Origin: an uncultured Roseburia sp.
GTDB taxonomy: Bacteria; Bacillota; Clostridia; Lachnospirales; Lachnospiraceae
Assembly: GCA_900550935.1 (NCBI GenBank)
Contig: URUD01000041.1
Span: forward strand, 1-26,004
Direction of reading: 5' to 3'
Length of the DNA: 26,004 nt
In this document: positions 7,440 to 16,114 of the stretch, piece after piece
Layout of the letters: every line of letters begins with the position of its first letter
Numbering within the stretch: the first letter of the stretch is position 1
Notes under the pieces: model-generated
Told to the model about the DNA's origin: nothing
The model's input: the letters and a program-made list of their open reading frames with translations, nothing else
Databases searched by the model: none
Translations under genes and position numbers: made by a program

Positions 7440-7705
7440 TCCGAGCAGCCGGGGTGGTAGCGGTACCCTGCACCAGCAATCCGCTATAGCTGGGGTGATA
7501 TCAAACAGAGGCTTTCAGGCAGTGGAGCTGCCCTTCATAAGTGGCGTTGAAGTCTGGGTCTTACGCAACAGGAATTTACGAACCGGGTCAGGTCAGGAAT
7601 GGAGCAGCCCTAAGTAAAAGCTCTTGTGTGCCGTGAGGGCGCCTGGGCCGAGCAGGCTGTGGAGGTAACGTCTAAGGTTTGGAGTCGACGGGCGATGCTC
7701 GGTTT
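7440..7705 (+). ncRNA. ffs: Signal recognition particle RNA, long Gram-positive type
   Basis: This is the RNA core of SRP, which targets nascent membrane and secreted proteins to FtsY and SecYEG. The helix 8 core is clear at about 7585-7615, with GTCAGGTCAGGAATGGAGCA followed by GCCCTAAG (consensus GGTCAGG...GGAA...AGCAGC). The 5' part has the Alu-domain pattern of Bacillus scRNA: GGGGTGGTAGCGGTACCCTG, then CAATCCGCT. The ends pair: CCGAGCA at 7441-7447 against TGCTCGG at 7696-7702. The length of about 265 bases fits the long type. A terminator hairpin follows. The exact ends are inferred from the promoter and the terminal helix. Confidence 0.93.
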
Positions 7706-7712
7706 AAAATGT

Positions 7713-7743
7713 GTCAGACAGCGAAAACTGCCTGGCTTTTTTT
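7713..7743 (+). terminator. SRP RNA terminator
   Basis: CAGACAG (7714-7720) pairs with CTGCCTG (7728-7734) with one mismatch, and eight or more T follow. Confidence 0.7.
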
Positions 7744-7820
7744 CTATCTGGAAACCAGTGTGAAAAATAAATTTTTCACACCTTAGATGCCCTGAAACGC
7801 GTGAAGAAATGGAGCTTAAA

Positions 7821-8219
7821 ATGAAAGATAAGGTCAGAAAGTACCTGTACGAAATTGGTGAGGTCATAGAGCTTTTAATGGCAGTTGTGGTCATTGGTGC
7901 AATCATTGTGGCAGTAATGACATTGATCCCGGAGTTTGCACATTATTGGACGATCCGGATGCAGCAGGGGGCGTTGCTTGAATTTATCGATGCTGTGCTG
8001 GATGTTGTGATCGGGATCGAATTTGTAAAAATGCTCTGCAAACCAAATTCCAGGAACATCATAGAGGTGCTTGTATTCGTTATTTCACGTCATATGATCG
8101 TAAACAATACAACACCATTGGAAGATCTGCTGGCAGTGATCAGTATCTGTATTTTATTTCTCCTTCGGAGATTTATGGATGCTACCAGGAAAGAAAAAGA
8201 AGAGAAAGAAGAAAATTGA
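7821..8219 (+). CDS. PsiE-like small membrane protein
   Basis: The 132-residue protein has four likely membrane segments: ELLMAVVVIGAIIVAVMTLI, a segment around LLEFIDAVLDVVIGIEF, IIEVLVFVISRHMIV, and LLAVISICILFLLRRFM. It ends in a charged tail of Lys and Glu. The pattern of hydrophobic helices with RHMIV-NNTTPLED between them resembles the phosphate-starvation-inducible PsiE family, whose molecular function is not established. ATG 7821 is chosen because GGAG at 7811-7814 is six bases ahead; the earlier in-frame ATG at 7809 overlaps that site. It follows the SRP RNA terminator. The 190-base gap before pta is AT-rich and holds the pta promoter. Confidence 0.7.
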   Translation: MKDKVRKYLYEIGEVIELLMAVVVIGAIIVAVMTLIPEFAHYWTIRMQQGALLEFIDAVLDVVIGIEFVKMLCKPNSRNIIEVLVFVISRHMIVNNTTPLEDLLAVISICILFLLRRFMDATRKEKEEKEEN

Positions 8220-8322
8220 GAAAAATAATCGAAAACCCGTTAATTTTTTCACAAAGTTAAAATCATTGTATCAAACTTCCGGGGAAATGTCAAATAAAAC
8301 TGCATTTATTTGAGTACAAACA

Positions 8323-8350
8323 TTGAAATTCCAAAAAACTGATATATAAT
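8323..8350 (+). promoter_or_regulatory. pta promoter
   Basis: TTGAAA (8323-8328) and TATAAT (8345-8350) are 16 bases apart, giving a leader of about 55 bases before the pta start. Confidence 0.65.
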
Positions 8351-8410
8351 AAGAGCAGAATATACGCGAAATAAGAAGTGTATAAATAATGAGAAAAGAG
8401 AGGAAAAGAA

Positions 8411-9394
8411 ATGTTTGGATTTGGACAGTTAATCGACATTCTGAAAAAAGATCCGAAAAAAATCGTATTTACAGAGGGAAATGACCCTCGTATCTTAGAG
8501 GCAGCTTCCCGTCTGTTAGCAGGAACCTTCCTTCATCCAATCTTAGTTGGAAATCCAGAGGAGATCGCAAAGGTTGCTGAGGAAGCAGGATTTAACATCC
8601 GTGGAGCAGAGATCATCGACCCGACAAACTATGACAGATTTGATGAGATGGTTGCAATGTTCTGTGAACTTCGTAAGAGCAAAGGTGTTACACCGGAGCA
8701 GGCAAAAGGAATCTTATCCCAGGCAAACTACTTCGGAACCATGTTAGTAAAAATGGGTGTTGCAGATGCCCTTCTTGGCGGAGCTACTTATTCTACTGCT
8801 GATACGGTACGTCCGGCATTACAGCTGATCAAGACAAAACCAGGCAACACGATCGTATCTTCCTGCTTTATCATGGTACGTCCGGCAGCTACCGGTGAGA
8901 ACGAAGTTCTTGCAATGGGTGACTGTGCGATCAATATCCATCCAACAGAGGACGAGTTAGTAGAAATCGCTGGTGAGACAGCAGAGTGTGCAAGAATCTT
9001 CGGTGTAGATCCGAAAGTTGCATTCTTAAGCTACTCTACCTTTGGCTCAGGAAAAGGAGAGGATGTTGATAAGATGCGTCATGCAGCAGAGAAAGCAGCT
9101 GCAAAATATCCAAATCTTCCGATCGCCGGAGAGATGCAGTTTGATGCAGCCGTATCTCCTCGTGTAGCTCGTACAAAGTGCCCGGGAAATGAAGTTGCAG
9201 GTCATGCAAATACCTTTATCTTCCCAGACATCAATGCTGGTAACATTGGTTATAAGATTGCACAGCGTCTTGGTAACTTCGATGCTTACGGACCAATCTT
9301 ACTTGGTTTAAATGCACCGATCAATGACTTATCCCGTGGATGTAACGCATCTGAGGTATATTCCATGGCAATCATTACAGCAGCACTTGCATAA
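8411..9394 (+). CDS. pta: Phosphate acetyltransferase Pta
   Basis: The enzyme interconverts acetyl-CoA and acetyl phosphate, the first step of acetate formation with ATP gain. The 327 residues match the short, single-domain Pta of Firmicutes. Family segments are VFTEGNDPRILEAA near the start, the stretch GGATYSTADTVRPALQLIKT, GDCAINIHPTEDELVEIA, LSYSTFGSGKGEDVDKMRHA, GEMQFDAAVSPRVA and FIFPDINAGNIGYKIAQRL. GAGAGGAAAAG precedes the ATG. The codon choice is biased (many CGT, TCT, GTA), as in a highly expressed gene. A terminator follows closely, and no acetate kinase gene is adjacent although the two are often paired; ackA must lie elsewhere if present. Confidence 0.97.
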   Translation: MFGFGQLIDILKKDPKKIVFTEGNDPRILEAASRLLAGTFLHPILVGNPEEIAKVAEEAGFNIRGAEIIDPTNYDRFDEMVAMFCELRKSKGVTPEQAKGILSQANYFGTMLVKMGVADALLGGATYSTADTVRPALQLIKTKPGNTIVSSCFIMVRPAATGENEVLAMGDCAINIHPTEDELVEIAGETAECARIFGVDPKVAFLSYSTFGSGKGEDVDKMRHAAEKAAAKYPNLPIAGEMQFDAAVSPRVARTKCPGNEVAGHANTFIFPDINAGNIGYKIAQRLGNFDAYGPILLGLNAPINDLSRGCNASEVYSMAIITAALA

Positions 9395-9413
9395 GAGTGT
9401 CGCTATATCAGAG

Positions 9414-9450
9414 AAAAGGAGTATCGCAAATATCGCGATACTCCTTTTTT
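9414..9450 (+). terminator. pta terminator
   Basis: A perfect stem of AAAAGGAGTATCGC (9414-9427) and GCGATACTCCTTTT (9435-9448) ends in six T. Confidence 0.92.
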
Positions 9451-9485
9451 GGTGCATAAGATACTTCCGTATCATATCTTGGGAC

Positions 9486-9517
9486 AAAAAAGAGAACTGC
9501 CAAAGCAGCTCTCTTTT
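9486..9517 (-). terminator. Terminator of the antiporter-kinase operon
   Basis: AAAAGAGA (9488-9495) pairs with TCTCTTTT (9510-9517), and CTGC with GCAG around a CAAA loop. Read on the minus strand the stem ends in a T-run. Confidence 0.75.
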
Positions 9518-9527
9518 AAAAGTTCTC

Positions 9528-10538
9528 TTATTTGTTATCTTTGCTTGAGTGAGTCGGGTATTTATCGATCATACGCTCAATCAGTTCAACGGATTCTTTG
9601 ATACCGTAGTGAGCACTGTTGATACACAGATCATAGTTTACGGCATCGCCCCATTTACGGCCGGTATAGAAGTTGTAATAACGTTCGTGCTGACGATCAA
9701 GCTTTTTTAAGAGCTTAACAGCTGCACGATATTCTAAGTGGTTTACTTCCATGATACGGCGTACACGCTGCTCAAATGGAGCTGTGATAAAGATACTGAT
9801 GTGCGGAATGCGGTTGTTGGTCAGGATCACATCTGCACAACGTCCCATTACGATAAAGTCTTCATTCTTTGCCATATCGCGGATCAGATCACTCTGGTTG
9901 AAGAATACAGCATCTTTTTTCGGAAGACCATGATAGCGGTTAAAATCGCTGATGCGGCGTTTCGCATGGGTATCTGGAAGTTTATCTAATGCAGTTGCGA
10001 AGTTATCGCGGTCTGCAACAGAGTCCTGCTCAGCCTCTAAACGGGCTAAAACCTGATTAAAGATCTCAACATCATAGTAGTTGATCTTCAGTGCATCTGC
10101 TAGGGCAAATCCGATATCGGTTCCGGCACTTCCGTGCGTTCTTCCGATACAAACGATTAAATGATCATTCGGGGATGCCTGACGATGCAGGTTTGAGATA
10201 TTAAGGGCTGCTAACTGATCATCAACGATATCAACGGAACCGAAAGACATGGGGATCTTTTCAATCTCTTTTAAAATCTCGTTGTATTCGGTCATCATAC
10301 GGCTGCGGTCTTCCTTGTTGCGGATGGTACGCGCCATATTACCGATCAGAGCGATTTCGCTTCGTAATACATGACCCTGTGGATGCGCATAAATCAATGT
10401 GGCAAGAGTGGAAATGTGTCCGTCTTTGTCGCCACTGAAGGTACGTCCCAAGGCAGAGCCGGATAACTGGTAAACATCGGTGTCTAAATCATAAATCCGC
10501 TTTGCCAGTTCAAAACATTTTTCGTGATTATTTTCCAT
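9528..10538 (-). CDS. Cytidylate-kinase-like protein with N-terminal extension
   Basis: Residues from about 125 on match the cytidylate kinase-like family. The nucleotide loop is IVCIGRTHGSAGTDIGFALADAL (about 128-150) in the GSxG form, without the classic GKS/T lysine. A lid-like segment follows with DLIRDMAKNEDFIVMGRCADVIL, then FITAPFEQRVRRIME, and YYNFYTGRKWGDAVNYDLCINS near the end. The first 125 residues are an extension I do not recognise. Members of this family are annotated by similarity only, so true CMP kinase activity is doubtful. GGGAGGG starts directly after the antiporter stop codon, eight bases before this ATG. The gene is thus the second in an operon with the antiporter (15-base gap) and may be tied to its function. 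Confidence 0.8.
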   Translation of the reverse strand: MENNHEKCFELAKRIYDLDTDVYQLSGSALGRTFSGDKDGHISTLATLIYAHPQGHVLRSEIALIGNMARTIRNKEDRSRMMTEYNEILKEIEKIPMSFGSVDIVDDQLAALNISNLHRQASPNDHLIVCIGRTHGSAGTDIGFALADALKINYYDVEIFNQVLARLEAEQDSVADRDNFATALDKLPDTHAKRRISDFNRYHGLPKKDAVFFNQSDLIRDMAKNEDFIVMGRCADVILTNNRIPHISIFITAPFEQRVRRIMEVNHLEYRAAVKLLKKLDRQHERYYNFYTGRKWGDAVNYDLCINSAHYGIKESVELIERMIDKYPTHSSKDNK

Positions 10539-10553
10539 ATTCGATTCCCTCCC

Positions 10554-11996
10554 TTATAAGAAGAATATCAGCATATCCAACAGGAACACTGGAATTAAGA
10601 ATGACAGTGACCACAGCAGATATCCGAAGAAAGATGGCATACGGATACCGTTTTCGTCGGAAATGGATTTTACCATAAAGTTTGGTGCATTTCCGATGTA
10701 TGTATTTGCACCCATAAATACAGCACCGCAGGAGATTGCCATTAACATGTGGGCAGGAATGATACCTACGGAAGTTACAAGACCTTCTGTAAATCCTAAA
10801 GAACCGGCGGTTGTTAAGAATACAAGGTAGGTCGGTGTGTTATCAAGGAAACTTGATAAAAGTCCGGTAGCCCAGAACATTTCAAATGGTTCTGTGATAC
10901 CCAGGTCAGCACCTTTTGCTTTTAAGATCATAAGGGCTGGCTGCATGGTAATGAAGATACCAACGAATAATACAGCAACTTCTTTGATCGCACCCCAGGT
11001 AAAGTGGTTCTTTGTACGGATTTCCGGATTGGATGTACGGAAAGACAACAGTGCGGCAAGAAGGATGATGGCGATCTCAATGATAGATGGGAAGCCAAGA
11101 ACAACCTCGCCAAAGTGGATACCACGTACATTTCCGGCAGCATCCTGGAATGCAGGAAGGCTTGGAAGAGAACCGCTTAAGATAACTGCAACAACGATCA
11201 TAACAAGGAAGATGATGTTGTGAGCACCATCTAAACGGATGGTGGTTCCCGGTTTACTGATGTCTGGTCTCATACCATCTGCAATATCTTTACGATAGTT
11301 GCGTCTGTCAAGGAAATAGAAGATGGTAAGTAAGACAACCATATTCGTAAGTAACATTGGGAATAAGTGTAAGCTCCAGAAGAATGGAACACCACGCATA
11401 AATCCCATTAAAAGTGGCGGATCACCGATTGGGGTTAAGCATCCACCGATGTTGGAGATCAGGAAAATGAAAAAGATCATAATATGACTTTTTCTTGTTC
11501 TCCAGGAGTTCATCTTGATCACAGGACGAACCATTAACATACTGGCACCAGTGGTTCCGATACAGCTGGAAAGTAAGGTACCGATCGCAAGGAAGATTAC
11601 ATTGACCCTTGGGGAACCGGCAAGGTCGCCCTCTAATGTGATGTTACCGGCAACACAGAACAGACCGAATAACAGAACAATAAAGGTCAGATAATCGTTC
11701 AGGATACATTCAAGCACGGTTTCTGTTGCCATTCCTGCACCATATTTGATGGCAAATGGAATGATGAATAAAAGCGACCATGCTGCAACAGCGATTGGCT
11801 GATTTTTTTCCCACCATTCAGGCTTTACTAAAGGCAGGACTGCGATACACAACAGAAGACCTGCAAATGGAATACAAAGCCAAAGGGGAACGTTTGTCGT
11901 TGCGCTTTCCGCTCCGGATTCTGCAGCCATGACAGAAAGAGGGCTACAGGAAAGTGCAGCGAGAATGCCTGCGCAAAAAGTAAAAAACTTTTTCAT
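10554..11996 (-). CDS. Sodium:proton antiporter, NhaD/CitMHS_2-like
   Basis: This 480-residue integral membrane protein has a signal-like N terminus (MKKFFTFCAGILAALS to about residue 25) and about eleven further hydrophobic segments. It resembles the NhaD / CitMHS_2 branch of the ion transporter superfamily. Notable segments are GTTGASMLMVRPVI in one membrane hairpin region, ISNIGGCLTPIGDPPLLMGFMRGVPF (a re-entrant motif), and the repeat-like SSFLDNTPTYLVFL and GANTYIGNAPNFMVKSI. The DPP and NTPTY/GNAPN motifs are the usual ion-site marks of this group. It probably exchanges Na+ for H+; substrate specificity is inferred. GGAGG precedes the ATG, and it shares an operon with the downstream kinase-like gene. 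Confidence 0.88.
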   Translation of the reverse strand: MKKFFTFCAGILAALSCSPLSVMAAESGAESATTNVPLWLCIPFAGLLLCIAVLPLVKPEWWEKNQPIAVAAWSLLFIIPFAIKYGAGMATETVLECILNDYLTFIVLLFGLFCVAGNITLEGDLAGSPRVNVIFLAIGTLLSSCIGTTGASMLMVRPVIKMNSWRTRKSHIMIFFIFLISNIGGCLTPIGDPPLLMGFMRGVPFFWSLHLFPMLLTNMVVLLTIFYFLDRRNYRKDIADGMRPDISKPGTTIRLDGAHNIIFLVMIVVAVILSGSLPSLPAFQDAAGNVRGIHFGEVVLGFPSIIEIAIILLAALLSFRTSNPEIRTKNHFTWGAIKEVAVLFVGIFITMQPALMILKAKGADLGITEPFEMFWATGLLSSFLDNTPTYLVFLTTAGSLGFTEGLVTSVGIIPAHMLMAISCGAVFMGANTYIGNAPNFMVKSISDENGIRMPSFFGYLLWSLSFLIPVFLLDMLIFFL

Positions 11997-12049
11997 ATGA
12001 CATTACCTCCGATATCATATTTCATAGATAAACTATTTTTCAACCCCTT

Positions 12050-12078
12050 ATTATGGCTACTGGGTTTCAAAAAGTCAA
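12050..12078 (-). promoter_or_regulatory. Promoter of the antiporter operon
   Basis: On the minus strand, TTGACT (12073-12078) and CATAAT (12050-12055) are 17 bases apart. The rest of the 251-base divergent gap (11997-12247) is AT-rich and shows no other clear element. Confidence 0.65.
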
Positions 12079-12247
12079 TCAAAAAGTTCCGAATTGTAAA
12101 AAATTGTAAAAAGTTTAGCGAATTAGTAACAATTTTTGAGCAAAAATAAAGGAAATTAGTGCAAAAAAGTGGACAGACAGAGTTGACAGAGCAGGTGGCG
12201 GGTGGTAGATTGTAAAAGTATTTAATTAAAGAAGAAAGTCATTACAA

Positions 12248-13126
12248 ATGGGGACGATTATGTTTAAGAACAGAGGAAGAATAAAGCGGGTTCTGGAAGA
12301 ATACATGATCTTAACAGTGGCAACCCTGATCCTTGTGGTTGGTGTTTATGTATTCAAGTTTCCAAACAATTTTTCATTTGGAGGGGTAACCGGTATCGCA
12401 GTCGTTTTGAGCGCAGTACTGCCAGCCACTCCGGGAAGCCTTACCTTTATCATCAATATGCTGCTTCTGGTATTCGGCTTTATTTTTTTGGGAAAAGGCT
12501 TTGGATTAAAAACAGTATATGTCAGCCTTTTAATGTCAGTCGGATTAAGTGCAGCGGAACGTTGGTTTCCGATGGACAGACCACTGACCAACCAGCCGGT
12601 CTTAGAGCTTATGTATGCGATCGTGCTGCCGGCTTTCAGTGCGGCGATCATGTTTAACGTGGGCGCATCCGGTGGCGGAACAGATATTGTGGCGATGATC
12701 TTAAAGAAATATACCCGCTTAAATATCGGTGCGGCGCTGTTTCTGGTAGATATGGGAATTGTCATTGCATCCTGTCTGGTATTTGATGCACAGACCGGAC
12801 TTTGTTCCCTGTGTGGACTGCTTGCCAAATCACTGGTTGTCGATAATGTCATTGAGAGTATCAACCTGTGTAAATATTTCACGATCATCTGCAACGATCC
12901 GGAGCCGATCTGTGCGTTTATCACAGAACATTTAAAACGCAGTGCCACGATCTGTCATGCAGAAGGTGCTTACCAGCACAATGAAAAGACCGTGATCATT
13001 ACGATTATGAAACGAAGCCAGGCGGTGGAACTGCGTAACTATATCCGGGAGAACCAGCCCTCTGCATTCATTGCGATCACAAACAGCAGTGAGATCATTG
13101 GAAAGGGCTTCCGCGGATTCAATTAA
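12248..13126 (+). CDS. YitT-family membrane protein with DUF2179 domain
   Basis: The protein has five or six membrane segments in the first 200 residues, including MILTVATLILVVGVYVFKF and a glycine-rich stretch FNVGASGGGTDIVAMILKKY typical of YitT proteins. A soluble C-terminal DUF2179 domain follows (about 205-292, ending AFIAITNSSEIIGKGFRGF). Function in the cell is not established; a transport or sensing role is often supposed. The start is uncertain: ATG 12248 is preceded by AGAAAG, while ATG 12260 has GGGGA five bases before it. It begins a run of three same-strand genes with gaps of 14 bases each. Confidence 0.87.
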   Translation: MGTIMFKNRGRIKRVLEEYMILTVATLILVVGVYVFKFPNNFSFGGVTGIAVVLSAVLPATPGSLTFIINMLLLVFGFIFLGKGFGLKTVYVSLLMSVGLSAAERWFPMDRPLTNQPVLELMYAIVLPAFSAAIMFNVGASGGGTDIVAMILKKYTRLNIGAALFLVDMGIVIASCLVFDAQTGLCSLCGLLAKSLVVDNVIESINLCKYFTIICNDPEPICAFITEHLKRSATICHAEGAYQHNEKTVIITIMKRSQAVELRNYIRENQPSAFIAITNSSEIIGKGFRGFN

Positions 13127-13140
13127 AAAGGAGAAGAGAA

Positions 13141-14748
13141 ATGCTGATCAGTTTACTTGTAACAGTTATATTTGGGGTGGCTTATTTTTACATTGAAATA
13201 CCGGCACTGAATATCCATTCGGCAGAGTTTTACACGTTTGCCTATCTGCTTTGTATCGTGTACTGTGCCACAAATATTTTTGTGACGGGCTTCCGCTCGA
13301 AAAATGTCAAGGAGTTTGGCTTACATCTGGTAAAGAAATGTACTGTACCGGTTGTGATCGCCGTTGTTTTGTTTGCGGTCAGCGTGGTCGGTGGAATCGC
13401 GGGCAATGTATTTTTCCGTTCTAAAACTTATGCAACACTGCTTCCGGTCAAACAGGGAGATTTTTCAAAAGAAGTAGAAGAAGTGACCTGGGATCAGATC
13501 CCAATGCTGGATGAGACTTCGGCAAATACACTTGCGAATAAAAAGATGGGAGAGCTGTCGGATCTGGTTTCCCAGTTCGAAGTCGATGAGGAATCGGCAC
13601 AGATCAATTATAACGATATCCCGGTCCGTGCAACCTACCTGAATTATGGTGATATCATCAAATGGTGGAAAAACAGAAAGAACGGTATTCCGGCCTATCT
13701 GCTGATCGATATGGTGACGCAGGAAGTTACCGTAAAGCGGCTGGATGAGGGAATGAAATATTCACCGTCAGAGCCATTAAACCGTAATATTGACCGGTAT
13801 CTTCGCTTTAAATATCCGACGAAGATGTTTTATGATGTCAACTTTGAAGTAGATGACGATGGCGTTCCGTACTGGTGTGCCACGGTGGTAAAAAAGACCA
13901 TCGGATTGTTTGGCGGAACGGATGTAGAGGGTGCGGTGCTTGTCAATGCGGTGACCGGCGAGAGCCAGTACTATGAGATAGGAGATGTCCCAAACTGGGT
14001 TGACCGTGTGTGCAGTGCAAGCCTGATCATGGAACAGTATGATTACTACGGACTGTATCAGGGCGGCTTCTGGAACTCCATTTTAGGACAGAGTGGATGC
14101 ACCAAGTCTACCAGCGGTTACAATTACATTGCGATGGATGATGATGTATGGGTCTACACCGGCGTTACTTCGGTCGGCGGAGATGAGAGTAACCTTGGAT
14201 TTATCCTGGTCAATCAGAGAACAAAGGATGCAAGGTATTATGTCTGCGCCGGAGCAAACGAGGCATCCGGTATGAAGTCCGCACAGGGTGCGGTCCAGCA
14301 GTACAGCTATCAGTCCACATTCCCGATCTTATTAAACATTGGTGGGGAACCTACTTATTTCATGGCATTAAAGGATGCTTCCCAGCTCGTAAAAATGTAT
14401 GCCATGGTAAATGTCAGCCAGTATCAGATCGTTGCCGTCGGATCCACAGTAGAGGAATGTCAGCAGAACTATGCTGAGCAGATGGTGAAAAACGGACTGG
14501 CACAGGCGGAGGAGACAAAGCCGGACGAACAGGCAGAAGTGACAGGAAAAATCGAAGAGATCCGTTCCGCAGTCATGGACGGAGATACCTGCTACTTTAT
14601 CCGTTTGCAAGATAGCAACGTGTATTATATAATAAATGCAAGAGAGTATCCACTTGCAACGATTTTAAATGTAGAGGATAAAGTTCATATCGTATACAAG
14701 GTCGGAGAAGGAGAGATCCTGACCGGGGTATCGGTGGAGAGAAAATAA
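13141..14748 (+). CDS. Membrane-anchored protein of unknown function
   Basis: I do not recognise this 535-residue protein. Three membrane segments are visible at about 1-20, 30-49 and 68-91. A large domain of about 430 residues, probably outside the membrane, follows. It begins near KTYATLLPVKQGDFSKEVEEVTWDQIP and is rich in Tyr, Asp and Gly, with blocks such as DIIKWWKNRKNGIPAYLLIDMVTQEVTVKRLDEGMKYSP, a PYWCATVVKKTIGLFGGTDVEGAVLVNAVTGESQYYEIGDVPNW block, and GFILVNQRTKDARYYVCAGANEASGMKSAQGAVQ. The repeated 'hydrophobic strand, V(N/D)..T.(E/D)' pattern suggests a repeated beta domain, possibly PepSY-like, but this is weak. The last 75 residues (KIEEIRSAVMDGDTCYFIRL to the end) look like a small separate beta domain. 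AAGGAG precedes the ATG. It sits between YitT and the UDPGP gene in a likely operon. Confidence 0.75.
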   Translation: MLISLLVTVIFGVAYFYIEIPALNIHSAEFYTFAYLLCIVYCATNIFVTGFRSKNVKEFGLHLVKKCTVPVVIAVVLFAVSVVGGIAGNVFFRSKTYATLLPVKQGDFSKEVEEVTWDQIPMLDETSANTLANKKMGELSDLVSQFEVDEESAQINYNDIPVRATYLNYGDIIKWWKNRKNGIPAYLLIDMVTQEVTVKRLDEGMKYSPSEPLNRNIDRYLRFKYPTKMFYDVNFEVDDDGVPYWCATVVKKTIGLFGGTDVEGAVLVNAVTGESQYYEIGDVPNWVDRVCSASLIMEQYDYYGLYQGGFWNSILGQSGCTKSTSGYNYIAMDDDVWVYTGVTSVGGDESNLGFILVNQRTKDARYYVCAGANEASGMKSAQGAVQQYSYQSTFPILLNIGGEPTYFMALKDASQLVKMYAMVNVSQYQIVAVGSTVEECQQNYAEQMVKNGLAQAEETKPDEQAEVTGKIEEIRSAVMDGDTCYFIRLQDSNVYYIINAREYPLATILNVEDKVHIVYKVGEGEILTGVSVERK

Positions 14749-14762
14749 AGGGGGACACACAA

Positions 14763-15971
14763 GTGAATATTTTAGAGGATTCAAAACAGTGCTATATTAA
14801 GGCTGCGATGGAGGCTTGTACGCCAGAAGAGAAAAAGGTATTGGAAAAGAAACTGGCAGAGATCGACTGGTCGGTATTAGAACACATCGAGCGAAAAGAA
14901 ACGGTAAATGAGAGAGGTGTCTTTGCACCACTTGAGGCAGTAGAACTTTCTGAGATCGAAAGACGTGGTGAGGAATTTCGTAAGATCGGACTGGAAGCGA
15001 TCCGTGCGGGCAAGGTCGGAGCTGTGCTTTTAGCAGGCGGACAGGGAACCAGACTCGGACTCGACAAGCCAAAGGGAACATTAAACATCGGTATCAACCG
15101 GGAATTATATCTGTTTGAGCAGCTGCTCCGCAACCTGATGGATGTGACAGATGAGGCAGGTGTATCGGTTCCTTTATACATTATGACAAGTGATATCAAC
15201 CATGATGACACCGTTGCATTTTTTGAGGGGCATCAGTACTTCGGTTATCCCAGAGAGGATGTGCGTTTCTTCGTGCAGGAGATGGCCCCGGCGTGTGATT
15301 ATCAGGGCAGAGTTTATATGGAGAGCAACACCAAAGTTGCAATGTCACCAAACGGCAACGGTGGATGGTTTGGTTCTATGGTAAATGCAGGACTTCTTTC
15401 TGATATTAAAGCAAGAGGTATTGAGTGGATCAACGTATTTGCAGTAGACAACTGCTTGCAGCGGATCGCAGACCCGGTATTCGTAGGCGCGACCATTGCA
15501 TACGGCAGAGAGAGCGGAGCAAAGGTAGTGCGCAAAGCAGCACCGGATGAAAAAGTAGGTGTACTCTGTACCGAGGATGGCAGACCATCGATCGCCGAGT
15601 ACTACGAGATGACACAGGAGATGGCAACAGCACGCAAGGAAAACGGAGATCTGCTTTACGGATTTGGAGTGATCTTAAACTATCTGTTTTCAGAGAAACG
15701 CTTAGAGGAGATCGCAGATGCCAGAATGCCGGTTCATGTTGTGGAAAAGAAGATCCCGTACATGGATCTGGAAGGCAACTTCATCAAACCGGAAGAGCCA
15801 AACGGTTACAAATTCGAAAATCTGGTACTTGATATGGTACACATGATGGCGGACTGCCTTCCGTATGAAGTAGACCGTGCAAGAGAATTTGCCCCGATCA
15901 AAAATTTACATGGTGTCGACTCCTTAGATTCGGCTAGAGAGCTGATGAAAGGCTGCGGCATCGAATTATAA
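14763..15971 (+). CDS. UDPGP-family nucleotidyltransferase (UTP-sugar-1-phosphate uridylyltransferase)
   Basis: The enzyme makes a UDP-sugar from UTP and a sugar 1-phosphate. It belongs to the eukaryote-like UDPGP/UAP1 type rather than the GalU type. The uridyl-binding loop is VLLAGGQGTRLGLDKPKG (about 88-105). Other family marks are MTSDINHDDTVAFFEGHQYFG, NTKVAMSPNGNGGWFGSM (the PNGNGG motif) and NVFAVDNCLQRIADPVFVG. Whether the sugar is GlcNAc or glucose cannot be read from the sequence. The 402 residues suit the family's shorter bacterial form. The start is GTG 14763 after a GGGGG run, 14 bases past the preceding stop. A strong terminator ends the three-gene unit. Confidence 0.93.
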   Translation: MNILEDSKQCYIKAAMEACTPEEKKVLEKKLAEIDWSVLEHIERKETVNERGVFAPLEAVELSEIERRGEEFRKIGLEAIRAGKVGAVLLAGGQGTRLGLDKPKGTLNIGINRELYLFEQLLRNLMDVTDEAGVSVPLYIMTSDINHDDTVAFFEGHQYFGYPREDVRFFVQEMAPACDYQGRVYMESNTKVAMSPNGNGGWFGSMVNAGLLSDIKARGIEWINVFAVDNCLQRIADPVFVGATIAYGRESGAKVVRKAAPDEKVGVLCTEDGRPSIAEYYEMTQEMATARKENGDLLYGFGVILNYLFSEKRLEEIADARMPVHVVEKKIPYMDLEGNFIKPEEPNGYKFENLVLDMVHMMADCLPYEVDRAREFAPIKNLHGVDSLDSARELMKGCGIEL

Positions 15972-15989
15972 ATAATAAGAAGAACACAA

Positions 15990-16030
15990 GAAACCCCGAT
16001 AAAATTTTAGAAATATTTTATCGGGGTTTT
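15990..16030. terminator. Terminator of the YitT-UDPGP unit
   Basis: A perfect 15-base stem of AAACCCCGATAAAAT (15991-16005) and ATTTTATCGGGGTTT (16015-16029), with a T-run on the right. The A-run on the left would let it work in the other direction too. Confidence 0.92.
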
Positions 16031-16114
16031 ACGATGGATTTAGCATTGTCTGTTATACTAAAAGAAAGAGGCTGCCGGGGAGAGGCGGCCCGGAAATGGA
16101 GAATACATAATTCT

